Assembly (NCBI RefSeq): GCF_021596505.1
Contig: NZ_PJIZ01000005.1
Location: forward strand, 87,852 to 151,851
Direction of reading: 5' to 3'
Source: Nostoc sp. CMAA1605
Lineage (GTDB): Bacteria; Cyanobacteriota; Cyanobacteriia; Cyanobacteriales; Nostocaceae
Length of the DNA stretch: 64,000 nt
The number at the start of each line of letters is the position of its first letter. Position 1 is the stretch's first letter. The notes below the pieces were generated by a model, which worked only from the letters and a program-made list of their open reading frames with translations, was not told the DNA's origin and made no database searches. Made by a program: the position numbers and the translations under genes. Below, piece after piece: positions 18,819 through 27,661 of the stretch.

Positions 18819-20066
18819 TTAAATTTTACTGAATAAATTTCCTATTAAATAAAGAGAACCGCACACAACGACTAAACCATCACCAGGAGTCAATGCTGCA
18901 TCTATCGCCGATATTTCATCAGCATAAGTTTGACAAGAGTACAAATCTGGACAAATATCACAGGCTAACTTGGCTAATTCTGTAGGATTAGCTGAAGCGT
19001 TATCTGGTACTGGGACTAAATATAATCGGTCATTTGGTTTTAGTAAAACTTGAAAAATATCAGCATGATCTTTAGTAGATAACATCCCCATGACCCAAGT
19101 TATATTTTGAGGGTTGAGACTATCTACATAATCACGTAGGACTCTAGCGGCGGCTGGATTATGTGCGCCATCAATTAAGAGTTGATGATTTTTCCAATTA
19201 ATCCATTGCATTCGCCCTGGCCACTTAGTTTTAGCCATACCATTAGTAATTGCTGTGGCAGAAATATTCCAGCCTTGCTGTTGAAGAATTTCTAAAGTAG
19301 CTAAAGCTAAAGCAGAATTATGTAATTGTATTTGTCCCTGTAAAGGTAGAGGATATTGAATGAAATTGGCATCGAAAATAGACTGATATTCTGCCCATCC
19401 TGATTGGATTTCTCGTCCAGGTTGGGGCGTGATCACGGGACATTGTAATTCTTGAGCGCGCGATCGCACAACTGCTTGAGCATCCGGTGGTAATACTCCC
19501 ACCACAGCCGGACACCCAGGCTTTAAAATCCCAGCTTTTTCTCCAGCGATATCAGCCACAGTAGGGCCTAACTGCTGCCAATGTTCCCTGCTAATGGAAG
19601 TAATTACCGTCACCAGTGGCTGAGATATCACATTAGTAGCATCCAACCGTCCCCCTAAGCCTACCTCTACCACAGCTACATCAACTTGCTGCCTAGCAAA
19701 ATACAACCAAGCTGCGGCGGTAATAATTTCAAATTGAGTAGGGGACTGCTCAGAGCTAACAGCATTCTTTACTTCTGTTAATAATTCGTAAAGTTCCGCA
19801 GCAGAAATTGGCTGTTCATTCAGACAAATGCGTTCTGTCCAACTCACCAAATGAGGAGAAGTGTAACGTCCTGTACGATAGCCTGCTTGAGTCAGAACAG
19901 ATGACAAATAAGCACAAACCGAACCTTTGCCGTTTGTGCCAGCCACATGAATCACACTGACTTGGTGATGGGGGTTTCCCAGGTTTGCTAACAGTGCGTT
20001 AATCCGTGAAAGTCCGAGGTTAACGCCAAAATGTTGAAATGATTGGAGTAGAGAATCTATATTCAC
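18819..20066 (-). CDS. folC: Dihydrofolate synthase / folylpolyglutamate synthase FolC
   Basis: ATP-dependent ligase that adds glutamate to dihydropteroate and to folates. The 415-aa protein has the Mur-ligase-like P-loop VAGTNGKGSV (41-50), TSPHLVSWTERICLN, VVEVGLGGRLDATN, ITSISREHWQQLG, GEKAGILKPG and the C-terminal LLIDGAHNPAAAR. The length is normal. The start codon is GTG (MNIDSLLQSF), which puts the P-loop at the usual position. Downstream is a terminator; upstream, 44 nt away, is the end of a Uma2 gene on the same strand, so read-through is possible. Confidence 0.95.
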   Translation of the reverse strand: MNIDSLLQSFQHFGVNLGLSRINALLANLGNPHHQVSVIHVAGTNGKGSVCAYLSSVLTQAGYRTGRYTSPHLVSWTERICLNEQPISAAELYELLTEVKNAVSSEQSPTQFEIITAAAWLYFARQQVDVAVVEVGLGGRLDATNVISQPLVTVITSISREHWQQLGPTVADIAGEKAGILKPGCPAVVGVLPPDAQAVVRSRAQELQCPVITPQPGREIQSGWAEYQSIFDANFIQYPLPLQGQIQLHNSALALATLEILQQQGWNISATAITNGMAKTKWPGRMQWINWKNHQLLIDGAHNPAAARVLRDYVDSLNPQNITWVMGMLSTKDHADIFQVLLKPNDRLYLVPVPDNASANPTELAKLACDICPDLYSCQTYADEISAIDAALTPGDGLVVVCGSLYLIGNLFSKI

Positions 20067-20110
20067 GATCAGGTATTGGCTGAAACTACCTTGACATAGT
20101 TAACAACAGC

Positions 20111-20920
20111 CTAACCTTCTGTTTCATCTGTGAGCAAACTATTGGGATCAATGCCTTGAGATTGTAAGTAGGCTATTAGGCGTTCTTTTTGTTGACGTTC
20201 CTGTTCAGCGCGTTGTTTTTCCTGTTCAGCCCGTTGGCGTTCCTGTTCAGCGCGTTGTTTTTCCTGTTCAGCCCGTTGGCGTTCTTGTTGCACCATCTCT
20301 ACAGCCCAGGGTAACAAATTACCCGATTCATCCCACCATCGCAACCAATAACCAGTTCTCCCCTCTTTCGTCCCGCGCCAAGTTCCTAAATATAATCCTA
20401 TAGTCGCTATCCAATGGCGACCATTTTCATCTGGTTGCTTTAACTCATAGCGTCCATTTTCTAGTTGATGAAACTCCAATAATCCACCATCTGGGTCAAA
20501 AATGATGTAAATGGGGATTTGTAAAATTTGTTCGTAGAAAAACCACTTCCCTGGCGGGTAGGTGCGCTTTGATGAATACTCTTCCCCTTCTGTCTGGGAT
20601 AAAAATTCCATGACTATGGCAGGAATTTCTCCTTCTAAGTGAGGAGTGTAGCTGGTGCGATCGCCTACAATTTCATTTACACGGGGAATATATAACCAAT
20701 CTGGTGCTTTAGCGATAAATTGCCCATTCACAGTGGCACAAATCGCAAAATTCGAGGCGATTAACATTTGCTCTTGGATGAACCCAATAATTTCTAAGCT
20801 TTCACACAAAGCACCAGCCAGGATTGGCTGACCAGTATTTTCCGCCGGTTTATCCCCTAGCTTAAAATCTTCGGGCAATGGTTGCCAACAAATATCTAGT
20901 GTGGTGATTTGGGCTACCAT
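20111..20920 (-). CDS. Uma2 family protein with C-terminal coiled coil
   Basis: Second Uma2 member, about 269 aa from ATG 20920 (the track's TTG start is two codons earlier). The nuclease-fold core is at about 20-200, with PDWLYIPRVNEIVG, IPAIVMEFLSQTEGEEYS and a YEQILQIPIYIIFDP strand. The C-terminal part (about 210-255) is built from alternating heptads QRAEQEK/QRAEQER encoded by a near-perfect 42-bp tandem repeat, giving a long charged coiled coil before the tail SQGIDPNSLL. Such tails are common in one subgroup of Uma2 proteins and vary in copy number. The function is unknown. Confidence 0.85.
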   Translation of the reverse strand: MVAQITTLDICWQPLPEDFKLGDKPAENTGQPILAGALCESLEIIGFIQEQMLIASNFAICATVNGQFIAKAPDWLYIPRVNEIVGDRTSYTPHLEGEIPAIVMEFLSQTEGEEYSSKRTYPPGKWFFYEQILQIPIYIIFDPDGGLLEFHQLENGRYELKQPDENGRHWIATIGLYLGTWRGTKEGRTGYWLRWWDESGNLLPWAVEMVQQERQRAEQEKQRAEQERQRAEQEKQRAEQERQQKERLIAYLQSQGIDPNSLLTDETEG

Positions 20921-21007
20921 AAGCAAGGTTTTGGCATTTTTCTAAATTGTATCACTGAATTGGTACAGCTAATCCAGTATTCAGTACAACGAGTAATCCC
21001 AGTCCCC

Positions 21008-21050
21008 AAAATTAACAAAACCGACTGTTACAGTGAAAATAACAGCCGGT
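21008..21050 (-). terminator. Terminator of psbY
   Basis: On the minus strand ACCGGCTGTTA pairs with TAACAGTCGGT (one G-U) and is followed by TTTTGTTAATTTT. It sits 29 nt after the psbY stop. Confidence 0.75.
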
Positions 21051-21078
21051 AATCAATTTGGTAATCTTAAATTAGAGT

Positions 21079-21207
21079 TTAGGCTTCTCTGTTCAAAAAG
21101 CTTTGAACTTGTCTGAGAGCCGCAGCACCGATGTTGAACAAAGCCCAGCCACCAGCAACAGCGATGGGAGCTAAAACGATCGCTACGCGAAAATCAATAC
21201 CATCCAT
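21079..21207 (-). CDS. psbY: Photosystem II protein PsbY
   Basis: A 42-aa single-span thylakoid protein at the periphery of photosystem II near cytochrome b559; too short for the ORF track. It was read by hand as [17 protein letters not shown] followed by a Gly-rich span, NIGAAALRQ and QSFLNREA. The hydrophobic stretch is about 8-30. The NIGAAA motif and the length match cyanobacterial PsbY. A GAGGGG ribosome-binding site lies about 10 nt before the ATG, and a clear terminator follows. It is monocistronic. Confidence 0.88.
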   Translation of the reverse strand: MDGIDFRVAIVLAPIAVAGGWALFNIGAAALRQVQSFLNREA

Positions 21208-21337
21208 TTCTAGTACCCCTCTATCAAAGTAGAAATTAAAGTTTTATCAACTACTCTCATTTTTATTTTTAGCTGAAGTGGGCAATTTTGCTAGGGGGTT
21301 TTGTAAAGAAACATTAAATAGTTGGTTGATAGTCATT

Positions 21338-21480
21338 AGGGATTGGGGATTGGGGATTGGGGATTGGGGACTGGGGACTGGGGACTGGGGACTGGGGATT
21401 GGGGACTGGGGGACAAGGTAGACAAGGTAGATTTTAATGCCCTATGCCCTATGCCCTATGCCCTATTCCCAATGCCCAAA
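21338..21480. repeat. GGGGATT/GGGGACT array and CCCTATG array
   Basis: About ten GGGGATT/GGGGACT units (21,339-21,412), then GACAAGGTAGACAAGGTAGA, then CCCTATG/CCCAATG units up to 21,480. The last ones almost touch the stop codon of the carbonic anhydrase-like gene. Confidence 0.88.
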
Positions 21481-21483
21481 TTT

Positions 21484-22005
21484 CTAAGCAAACCCCAAAT
21501 CCGTTCCCTTGTCGGCGTGGACTAAAGCTAACTTTTTGTAACGTTCGGCGTGTTCTATGAGGTTGGCGGCTTCTTCTTGTGTAACTTGGCGAAGAATTTT
21601 GCCGGGAATGCCTACAACTAGGGATAAGGGGGGTATATTCTTGGTTACTACTGCACCAGCACCGATGATGCTACCTGCTCCTACTCTGACTCCATCTAAA
21701 ACTACTGCGCCGATACCAATTAGACAGCCGCGCTCAATATGGGCTGAATGTACAACAGCACGATGTCCTACTGTCACATGGTCTTCTAAAATTGTGGGCA
21801 ACCCAGGATCACCATGCAAAATAGCCCCGTCTTGAATATTTGTGCATTCGCCAATGTCAATGCGTTCTACATCTGCTCGCACAACTGCACCATACCAAAT
21901 GCTGACTCCGGCTGCTATGTTGACTGAACCCATGACAACGGCGTTGGCTGCAATGAAAGCGGCTTGAGAAAAATCGGGAGAAGGCCAGTAAGAAACGGTA
22001 GACAC
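21484..22005 (-). CDS. Gamma-carbonic anhydrase-like protein (left-handed beta-helix)
   Basis: A trimeric left-handed beta-helix protein of the gamma-carbonic anhydrase/YrdA family. Hexapeptide turns run through most of the protein (AVVMGSVNIAAG, VSIWYGAVVRADVERIDIGE, NIQDGAILHGDPG). The metal-ligand histidines appear as ILHGD, TVGHRAVVHS and the HIERG region. The track's ATG at 22113 would add 36 residues unlike the family. The GTG at 22005 gives VSTVSYWPSPDFSQAAF, which matches the expected N terminus, so I prefer it (about 173 aa). The ATG at residue 22 of the track ORF is a further option. Whether it has carbonic anhydrase activity cannot be told from sequence. Confidence 0.85.
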   Translation of the reverse strand: MSTVSYWPSPDFSQAAFIAANAVVMGSVNIAAGVSIWYGAVVRADVERIDIGECTNIQDGAILHGDPGLPTILEDHVTVGHRAVVHSAHIERGCLIGIGAVVLDGVRVGAGSIIGAGAVVTKNIPPLSLVVGIPGKILRQVTQEEAANLIEHAERYKKLALVHADKGTDLGFA

Positions 22006-22060
22006 GATAGAATAGGAATAAGGTACCCAGGAACACTGGAGAGGCTCCATCCTTGGAGAC

Positions 22061-22076
22061 TGGTTGCAAAACCAGA
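22061..22076. promoter_or_regulatory. Small hairpin in the divergent 5' region
   Basis: CTGGTT-GCAA-AACCAG is a perfect 6-bp stem between the carbonic anhydrase-like gene and the TIGR02652-type gene. It may be a 5' leader structure; there is no direct support for a role. Confidence 0.25.
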
Positions 22077-22244
22077 ATATCACAGTGTCATTCCTCTTCG
22101 CGGAGGAAGACAATCCGTAAAAGTTGTTCTCGCTTCATGTTTTTGATGTGCAGTCGAGAATGATTTCTCCCTGGTGATAGAGCCGGAGTGTAAAATCCAA
22201 CCCACTGGTGCTGGTGAATACGAAAATACGTTTGTACGCACTTC

Positions 22245-22757
22245 ATGATGAATCCAGGCTTGCAGTACCCTATATTCGGAGCTGATATACAGTGTCCCCA
22301 TTGTCGGCAAACTATTCCGGCACTGACACTAACTGATACTTATTTATGCCCTCGTCATGGCGCGTTTGAAGCTAATCCCAAAACTGGAGAGTTAGTTCAT
22401 CTACAGTCTGGGCGACATTGGCGACGGTGGAACAATGAGTGGTATAGACAGCATACTCATCCTGATGGCATTCGGTTTGAAATCCACGAAGCCTTAGACA
22501 AACTATACACCCAAGGCTATCGAGCGACACGAGTGATCATCGCCAGACGTTATCAGGAGTTGATGAGTGGCTATTTAGAACGCAGTACACCTTGGCGTTC
22601 TGGACAGCAAGAAGCATCATCTGCAAGGCTATACGGCTTACCTGTAGAATTTAGTCCTGATCCAGCCGAAGATCCTTGCTGGGAAGTGATTAATTTCGAT
22701 TTAGATAAAGAACCGGGTGTGCCGGTGCGCTACCCTTATTTCAGATTGTTTGAATAA
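22245..22757 (+). CDS. Cyanobacterial conserved protein, TIGR02652-like, zinc-ribbon start
   Basis: A 170-aa soluble protein. The N terminus carries a likely zinc-ribbon, CPHCRQ and then LCPRHGAFEANP (Cys19/22 with Cys38 and His41). The middle is strikingly rich in Trp and Arg (GRHWRRWNNEWYRQHTHPDG), and the C terminus has WEVINFDLDKE and VPVRYPYFRLFE. I recognise the pattern as a protein family confined to cyanobacteria (TIGR02652), with no known function. The start ATGATG is followed by a normal frame. It is divergent from the carbonic anhydrase-like gene and shares a 240-bp upstream region with it. Confidence 0.7.
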   Translation: MMNPGLQYPIFGADIQCPHCRQTIPALTLTDTYLCPRHGAFEANPKTGELVHLQSGRHWRRWNNEWYRQHTHPDGIRFEIHEALDKLYTQGYRATRVIIARRYQELMSGYLERSTPWRSGQQEASSARLYGLPVEFSPDPAEDPCWEVINFDLDKEPGVPVRYPYFRLFE

Positions 22758-22780
22758 ACTTGATTTCATCAAGTTTATGG

Positions 22781-22878
22781 GTATAAGGGTGTAAGGGTGT
22801 GAGGGTGTAGGGGTCGAATTGATTATCTGATTCCCCCTTCCCAATCCCCAGTCCCCAATCCCTAATCCCCAATCTCCA
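22781..22878. repeat. GGGTGTAA and CCCCAAT tandem repeats
   Basis: GGGTGTAA/GGGTGTGA octamers (22,781-22,815) followed by CCCCAAT/CCCCAGT heptamers (about 22,835-22,876), ending two bases before the next start codon. Confidence 0.85.
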
Positions 22879-22880
22879 AA

Positions 22881-23309
22881 ATGCACCACGCCTCTATTCG
22901 GACTGCGAATATCCATCACGCGATCGCTTTTTATGAAATTCTAGGTTTTACAGTCTGTGAACGCTTCACCACAGGCTACACCCTCGCTTGCTGGATGGAA
23001 GGATTAGGCGGAAGAATTGAATTAATTCAAATACCCCAACCCAAACCCGCACCGGATGCGTTTGGTGATGAGCATTATGTGGGTTACTATCACCTATCGT
23101 TTGATTTAACGGAAATTACTGAAGATTTACCAGGGTGGTTGACAAATTTACAAAAACGAGTAGCATTATCAGTAGAATTACCACCTTTAAAAATTCTTTT
23201 AGAACCGACTCAACAGCAAATAGGCGATCGCATTTTAGAAGTAGCCTTTATTGCCGATACGGATGGCTTACCTTTAGAGTTCATCCGATTTTTAAGCAAA
23301 CAACATTAG
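22881..23309 (+). CDS. VOC family (glyoxalase/dioxygenase fold) protein
   Basis: A small 142-aa protein with the paired beta-alpha-beta-beta-beta VOC fold: MHHASIRTANIHHAIAFYEILGF at the N terminus and IADTDGLPLEFIRFL at the C terminus, with a metal-type His near the start and a Glu in LEFI. The family includes glyoxalase I, dioxygenases and resistance proteins, and the substrate cannot be predicted. The start lies right against a tandem repeat, so no normal ribosome-binding site is visible. The GAATCTCCAAA before the ATG comes from the repeat. Confidence 0.82.
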   Translation: MHHASIRTANIHHAIAFYEILGFTVCERFTTGYTLACWMEGLGGRIELIQIPQPKPAPDAFGDEHYVGYYHLSFDLTEITEDLPGWLTNLQKRVALSVELPPLKILLEPTQQQIGDRILEVAFIADTDGLPLEFIRFLSKQH

Positions 23310-23442
23310 TTTCTCGTTTTTATTTTGTCTTTTTATATACATTTATTGCTATCGTCAAGGTAACATATTTATTCAAGAGAATGAGAATATTCTCGGCAAT
23401 AACTATAGAGAATGATTTTATTTAATACATCTACCACAGCAA

Positions 23443-26268
23443 ATGTCTATATTATCAGCTGCCTATAGATATCGTTTTCATCTATTGCTGTTTGTTGTTT
23501 CATTAATGACCTTATTATTTCTTGGCAATGCGCCTGCTAAGAGTCAAGATATAAGTACCCTAAATCGTGAGAGAAACCAATTAACATTAGTGACCAAAAA
23601 TTCCCAAGATTTAAAATTAACGGAAAATGTCCACAGAACTGTTTTAGAAAATGGACTAACTGTTCTCATTAAAGAAGTTCATACAGCTCCTGTAGTGAGT
23701 GTGCAAGTATGGTACAAGTTTGGTTCACGCCAAGAAGCACCAGGAGTCAACGGTATTGCCCATCAACTAGAACATATGATGTTCAAAGGTACAACCAACC
23801 GTCCGACTCAATTTGGCTGGTTGTTTAGTGCTTTGGGTAGTGACTCGAATGCTTTTACAAGCTATGACCAAACAGCATATTACGGCACAGTCGAACGAGA
23901 CAAGCTCAAAGCATTGCTAGTTCTAGAAGCCGATAGAATGCAGAATGCTCTCATGGATAGTGAACACTTAGCTAGCGAGAAGCGGGTAGTCATTTCGGAG
24001 TTACAAGGTTACGAAAATAGCCCAGAATATCGACTCAGTCGTGCTATTTTACGGTCAGTATTTCCCAATGGTTACGGTTTACCTGTAGGTGGTACTAAGG
24101 CTGATGTCGAAAAATTCCAGATTGAGCAAGTCCGCCAATACTATCGTCAGTTTTATCATCCTGAAAATGCCGTTTTAATCATTGTCGGCGATTGCCAAGC
24201 TCAAAAAACTCTAGCTACAGTCAAGGAAATCTTTGGTAATATTCCCAAGGGTCAACAGTCAGTAGTCAATGGTCAACAGTCAGTAGTCAATGGTCAACAG
24301 TCAGTAGTCAATGGTGCTAAGTCGCCAATCTTGTTACGAGAACAGGGTTCAGCTTCATTATTGCAGGCTTTGTATCCCTTACCATCTGCAAATCATCCAG
24401 ATATGCCGGCTCTAGAAGTGGCAGATTATATTTTGACAGAGGGTAGAAATTCCCGACTATATCAAGCTTTGGTGGAATCGGGTTTAGCCACTGATATTTC
24501 AGGTGCAGTGGTGAGTTTACAGCAAGGTGGGTGGTATGAGTTGCTAGTCACGGCTGATCCTGATGAAGATGTGAGTAAGCTGACACCTGTGGTGAACCAG
24601 GCGATCGCAAAACTGACTAAAACAGGAGTCACCGCCGCCGAGTTAGCTAGAGCTAAAAGACAGTTAGAATCTGCGACTATTTTGAGTAACCGTAGTATTA
24701 CTGATCAAGCCATGCAGTTAGGCAATGATGAGACAACTACGGGTGATTATCGCTTTACAGACCATTATTTAGCGGCTGTGCATCAAGTTACCTCCGCAGA
24801 TGTTAAAGCTGTATTAAAGAAATATCTGCGCCCATCTGCACGGAAAGTGGGAATTTTTCAACCAATTACCAATCAAAATAAAGAAATCGCCTCAAAACAG
24901 CCACCTCCACAAACTAAGGAAAATTTGTCTGGTAATTTACCCACTTTGCCAGCTGAGATGCTGCGCTACTTACCAGTCATTGAACATGATGAACAGGTTA
25001 ACAATAAGACATTGCAAGTACCACAGCAGTTTACCCTAGCTAATGGTTTACAGGTATTATTATTAAGCGATCGCTCGACACCCACCATTACTTTAAGTGG
25101 TCATATCCAAGCAGGTACAGAATTTGACCCAGGAGAACAAGTAGGATTAGCTGCACTAGTAGCAGATAGCTTGATGAGTGGAACCAAAACCAAAAATGCT
25201 GTTACCCTAGCGAAAGCCTTGGAAGACAGAGGCGCGACTTTAGATTTTGAAGCTTATCGGAATGGCGTACAAATAGAGGGTAATAGTCTGGCGGAAGACT
25301 TACCAGTATTAATTAAAACCTTAGCAGATGCCCTAAAAAATAGTACATTTCCGCAGAAAGAGTTGGAATTAAATCGTCAGCAAGCCTTAACAGACTTGAA
25401 AGTAGAACTAGATGATCCAGCCGCAGTGGCGCGCAAAATATTTTTGCAATCGATTTACCCCAAAAAACATCCTCTACATAAGTTCCCCACAGCCGAGAGT
25501 CTGCAAAGTATTAAGAGAAAAGATGTGATTGCTTTCCAAAACAAATACTATCGTCCAGATAGTATGGTGTTAGCACTGGTGGGAGATTTTGACACAGAAG
25601 AAGTGCGATCGCTAATTCAACAAGAGTTTGGTGATTGGCGTGCTAGTGGTTCACCCCCCAAAGTCGAATATCCCCAAGTATCCAACCCCAGTAATTTAGT
25701 ACGAGTTAACCCAGTAATTCCAGGTAAAGCCCAAGCTATCACCTACATGGGTTATACAGGAATCAAACGCCAAGACCCTAGATTTTACAGTGCTTTAGTA
25801 TTGAATCAAATATTAGGCGGCGATACATTATCTAGTCGCCTGGGTGCAGAAATCCGCGATCGCCAAGGACTCACCTACGGAATTTACAGTCACTTCCAAG
25901 CGGAAAAAGACTTTGGCACATTTTGGATTGAAATGCAAACCAGTCCAGAAGATGCTAATCAAGCGATCGCTAGCACCCGTAAATTACTACAAAACGTCCA
26001 TCAACAAGGTGTTACAGCCACAGAATTAGAAATGGCTAAACGTAGTCTGACTGGTAGTTATCACGTTTCTTTAGCAGATCCAGAAGAATTAACTAGTAAC
26101 ATCCTGATGAATCAGGTGTATGGTTTAGACAAAACAGAATTACACACCTACACTCAAAAAATTCAACAAGTTACCCTGACAGAAGTGAATCAAGCCGCCC
26201 GTGAATTACTACATCCTGATAATCTGGTTGTAGTGACTGCTGGCCCTCCTATCTTGGCTCACAGATAG
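23443..26268 (+). CDS. Fused two-domain M16 zinc protease (insulinase/pitrilysin family)
   Basis: An exported zinc peptidase of 941 aa. An N-terminal hydrophobic segment (about 11-30) ending APAKS serves as signal or anchor. The first M16 half (about 60-480) has the inverted zinc motif HQLEH (107-111) and downstream ESEKRVVISEL-type glutamates. The second half (about 520-935), starting TLANGLQVLLLSDRSTPTI, lacks the HxxEH motif and is the usual inactive partner lobe. Between them, residues about 270-290 are three copies of GQQSVVN encoded by a 21-bp tandem repeat of intergenic type. This insertion is absent from what I would expect of the family and sits in the loop after NIPKG, so it probably does not break the fold. 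Confidence 0.93.
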   Translation: MSILSAAYRYRFHLLLFVVSLMTLLFLGNAPAKSQDISTLNRERNQLTLVTKNSQDLKLTENVHRTVLENGLTVLIKEVHTAPVVSVQVWYKFGSRQEAPGVNGIAHQLEHMMFKGTTNRPTQFGWLFSALGSDSNAFTSYDQTAYYGTVERDKLKALLVLEADRMQNALMDSEHLASEKRVVISELQGYENSPEYRLSRAILRSVFPNGYGLPVGGTKADVEKFQIEQVRQYYRQFYHPENAVLIIVGDCQAQKTLATVKEIFGNIPKGQQSVVNGQQSVVNGQQSVVNGAKSPILLREQGSASLLQALYPLPSANHPDMPALEVADYILTEGRNSRLYQALVESGLATDISGAVVSLQQGGWYELLVTADPDEDVSKLTPVVNQAIAKLTKTGVTAAELARAKRQLESATILSNRSITDQAMQLGNDETTTGDYRFTDHYLAAVHQVTSADVKAVLKKYLRPSARKVGIFQPITNQNKEIASKQPPPQTKENLSGNLPTLPAEMLRYLPVIEHDEQVNNKTLQVPQQFTLANGLQVLLLSDRSTPTITLSGHIQAGTEFDPGEQVGLAALVADSLMSGTKTKNAVTLAKALEDRGATLDFEAYRNGVQIEGNSLAEDLPVLIKTLADALKNSTFPQKELELNRQQALTDLKVELDDPAAVARKIFLQSIYPKKHPLHKFPTAESLQSIKRKDVIAFQNKYYRPDSMVLALVGDFDTEEVRSLIQQEFGDWRASGSPPKVEYPQVSNPSNLVRVNPVIPGKAQAITYMGYTGIKRQDPRFYSALVLNQILGGDTLSSRLGAEIRDRQGLTYGIYSHFQAEKDFGTFWIEMQTSPEDANQAIASTRKLLQNVHQQGVTATELEMAKRSLTGSYHVSLADPEELTSNILMNQVYGLDKTELHTYTQKIQQVTLTEVNQAARELLHPDNLVVVTAGPPILAHR
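24251..24313 (+). repeat. Three perfect 21-bp repeats inside the M16 protease gene
   Basis: Each 21-bp unit consists of three heptads (GTCAACA, GTCAGTA, GTCAATG), the same building blocks as the non-coding arrays between genes in this window. Three perfect copies add 21 codons in frame. Confidence 0.95.
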
Positions 26269-26269
26269 T

Positions 26270-26440
26270 GGGCATGGGGCATGGGGCATGGGGCATGGGG
26301 CATTGGGCATTGGGAGACAAGGTAGACAAGGTAGGCAAGGAAAAAGAGTGTCAACCACTAATGACTAATGACTAATGACTAATGACTAATGACTAATGAC
26401 TATTGACTATTGACTATTGACTATTGACTATTGACTATTT
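26270..26440. repeat. GGGGCAT array and TGACTAA/TGACTAT array
   Basis: GGGCATG units (26,271-26,312), a GACAAGGTAGACAAGGTAG piece, then about twelve TGACTAA/TGACTAT heptamers (26,357-26,438) filling the gap between the M16 protease and map. Confidence 0.9.
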
Positions 26441-26546
26441 CGCCACAAAAAATAAGCTAACTTAAAAATAGATAGTATTTCTCAACTAAACTTTTAGTAA
26501 AACACAGCAAAATTAGCTCTAAGGCGCAAGTAATCATTAGTTTCCC

Positions 26547-27371
26547 ATGAACATCCTCACCAATTTACTTTCTCAAGTACCTAAACCCGTAACACCTAAA
26601 CAACGCCGAGGAATTGAAATTAAATCGCCGCGTGAAATTGATATTATGCGGCAATCAGCAAAAATTGTTGCTACTGTCCTCAAGGAAATTTCGGAGTTAG
26701 TCAAGCCAGGTATGACTACAGCCGATTTAGATGCTTACGCAGAAAAACGTATCCGTGAAATGGGTGCAACACCTAGTTTTAAGGGATATCACGGCTTTAA
26801 AGGTTCTATCTGTGCCAGCATTAATCATGAAGTAGTGCATGGTATCCCTAATCCGAAAAAAGTCATTCGGGCTGGGGATGTCTTAAAAGTAGATACAGGT
26901 GCTTACTATCAAGGATTTCATGGTGATTCTTGCATTACTATCGCTGTGGAGGAAGTCACCCCAGAAGCTGCTAGATTAATTCGCGTTGCGGAAGAAGCAC
27001 TTTATAAAGGTATTGAACAAGTCAAAGCAGGTGCATACTTATTAGATTTAGCCGGTGCCATTGAAGATCATGTGAAAGCACATGGTTACACTGTGGTGGA
27101 AGAATTCACCGGACACGGTGTCGGACGTAACTTACATGAAGAACCGTCTGTATTTAACTACCGTACAAGAGAAATGCCGAATGTGAAACTGCGTGCTGGT
27201 ATGACTTTGGCCATTGAACCCATTTTAAACGCAGGTTCTAAACATACACGCACTTTATCAGATAGATGGACGGCTGTAACTGTAGATAATTCCTTATCAG
27301 CACAGTTTGAGCATACAGTCTTAGTGACAGAAACTGGTTATGAAATTTTGACCGATCGCACCAAAATTTAA
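26547..27371 (+). CDS. map: Methionine aminopeptidase, type I
   Basis: Removes the initiator methionine from new proteins in the cytosol. The 274-aa protein has all five metal ligands in order: Asp in [10 protein letters not shown], Asp in GDSCIT, His in [12 protein letters not shown], Glu in LAIEPIL and Glu in FEHTVLV; the substrate His lies in VVHGIPNPK. About 20 extra residues precede the catalytic domain ([14 protein letters not shown]). No SH3 or zinc-finger extension is present. It is followed by a strong terminator, so it is a single gene. Cyanobacteria usually carry more than one map. Confidence 0.95.
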   Translation: MNILTNLLSQVPKPVTPKQRRGIEIKSPREIDIMRQSAKIVATVLKEISELVKPGMTTADLDAYAEKRIREMGATPSFKGYHGFKGSICASINHEVVHGIPNPKKVIRAGDVLKVDTGAYYQGFHGDSCITIAVEEVTPEAARLIRVAEEALYKGIEQVKAGAYLLDLAGAIEDHVKAHGYTVVEEFTGHGVGRNLHEEPSVFNYRTREMPNVKLRAGMTLAIEPILNAGSKHTRTLSDRWTAVTVDNSLSAQFEHTVLVTETGYEILTDRTKI

Positions 27372-27388
27372 TAGCAGAATATAACCAA

Positions 27389-27415
27389 AAGCGATACCGT
27401 AGGTATCGCTTTTTG
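27389..27415 (+). terminator. Terminator after map
   Basis: AGCGATACC-GTA-GGTATCGCT is a perfect 9-bp stem followed by TTTTT, 18 nt after the map stop codon. Confidence 0.88.
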
Positions 27416-27498
27416 CTGACAAACAAAAACTTTTGTAAAACCAAATTGCAAAAGGTGGGAATTTGCAGATTATCTACTGTAATGCCACCTTTATCATC

Positions 27499-27644
27499 CT
27501 GACTTTTCACGTTATGTGGAAAAGTTAACGCAAAACCTAACCCCCTAGCCCCCTTCCCTACTAGGGAAGGGGGAAAAGTTAAAGCCTCTCCCCGTGTCGG
27601 GGAGAGGTTTGGAGAGGGGTTTTCCAGATACCGTGAAAAGTCAG
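27499..27644 (+). mobile_element. MITE-like element, copy 1 (146 bp), with 10-bp target duplication
   Basis: A 146-bp non-coding unit with perfect 13-bp terminal inverted repeats CTGACTTTTCACG / CGTGAAAAGTCAG. The direct repeat CTTTATCATC lies immediately on both sides (27,489-27,498 and 27,645-27,654). Internally there are two strong palindromes (CCCCCTTCCC...GGGAAGGGGG and CCTCTCCCC...GGGGAGAGG). A nearly identical copy lies inverted at 28,998-29,143. It ends 17 nt before the M20 start codon, so it must shape that gene's leader or promoter. Confidence 0.93.
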
Positions 27645-27661
27645 CTTTATCATCAATAAAC

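Noticed and set aside
21343-21525. 60-aa ORF on the plus strand
   Set aside because: It is also a translated heptamer array overlapping the end of the carbonic anhydrase-like gene.
22040-22110. A tRNA-like stretch upstream of the carbonic anhydrase-like gene
   Set aside because: Only a 6-bp hairpin is present; no cloverleaf or T-loop GTTC motif. No tRNA was found anywhere in the window.
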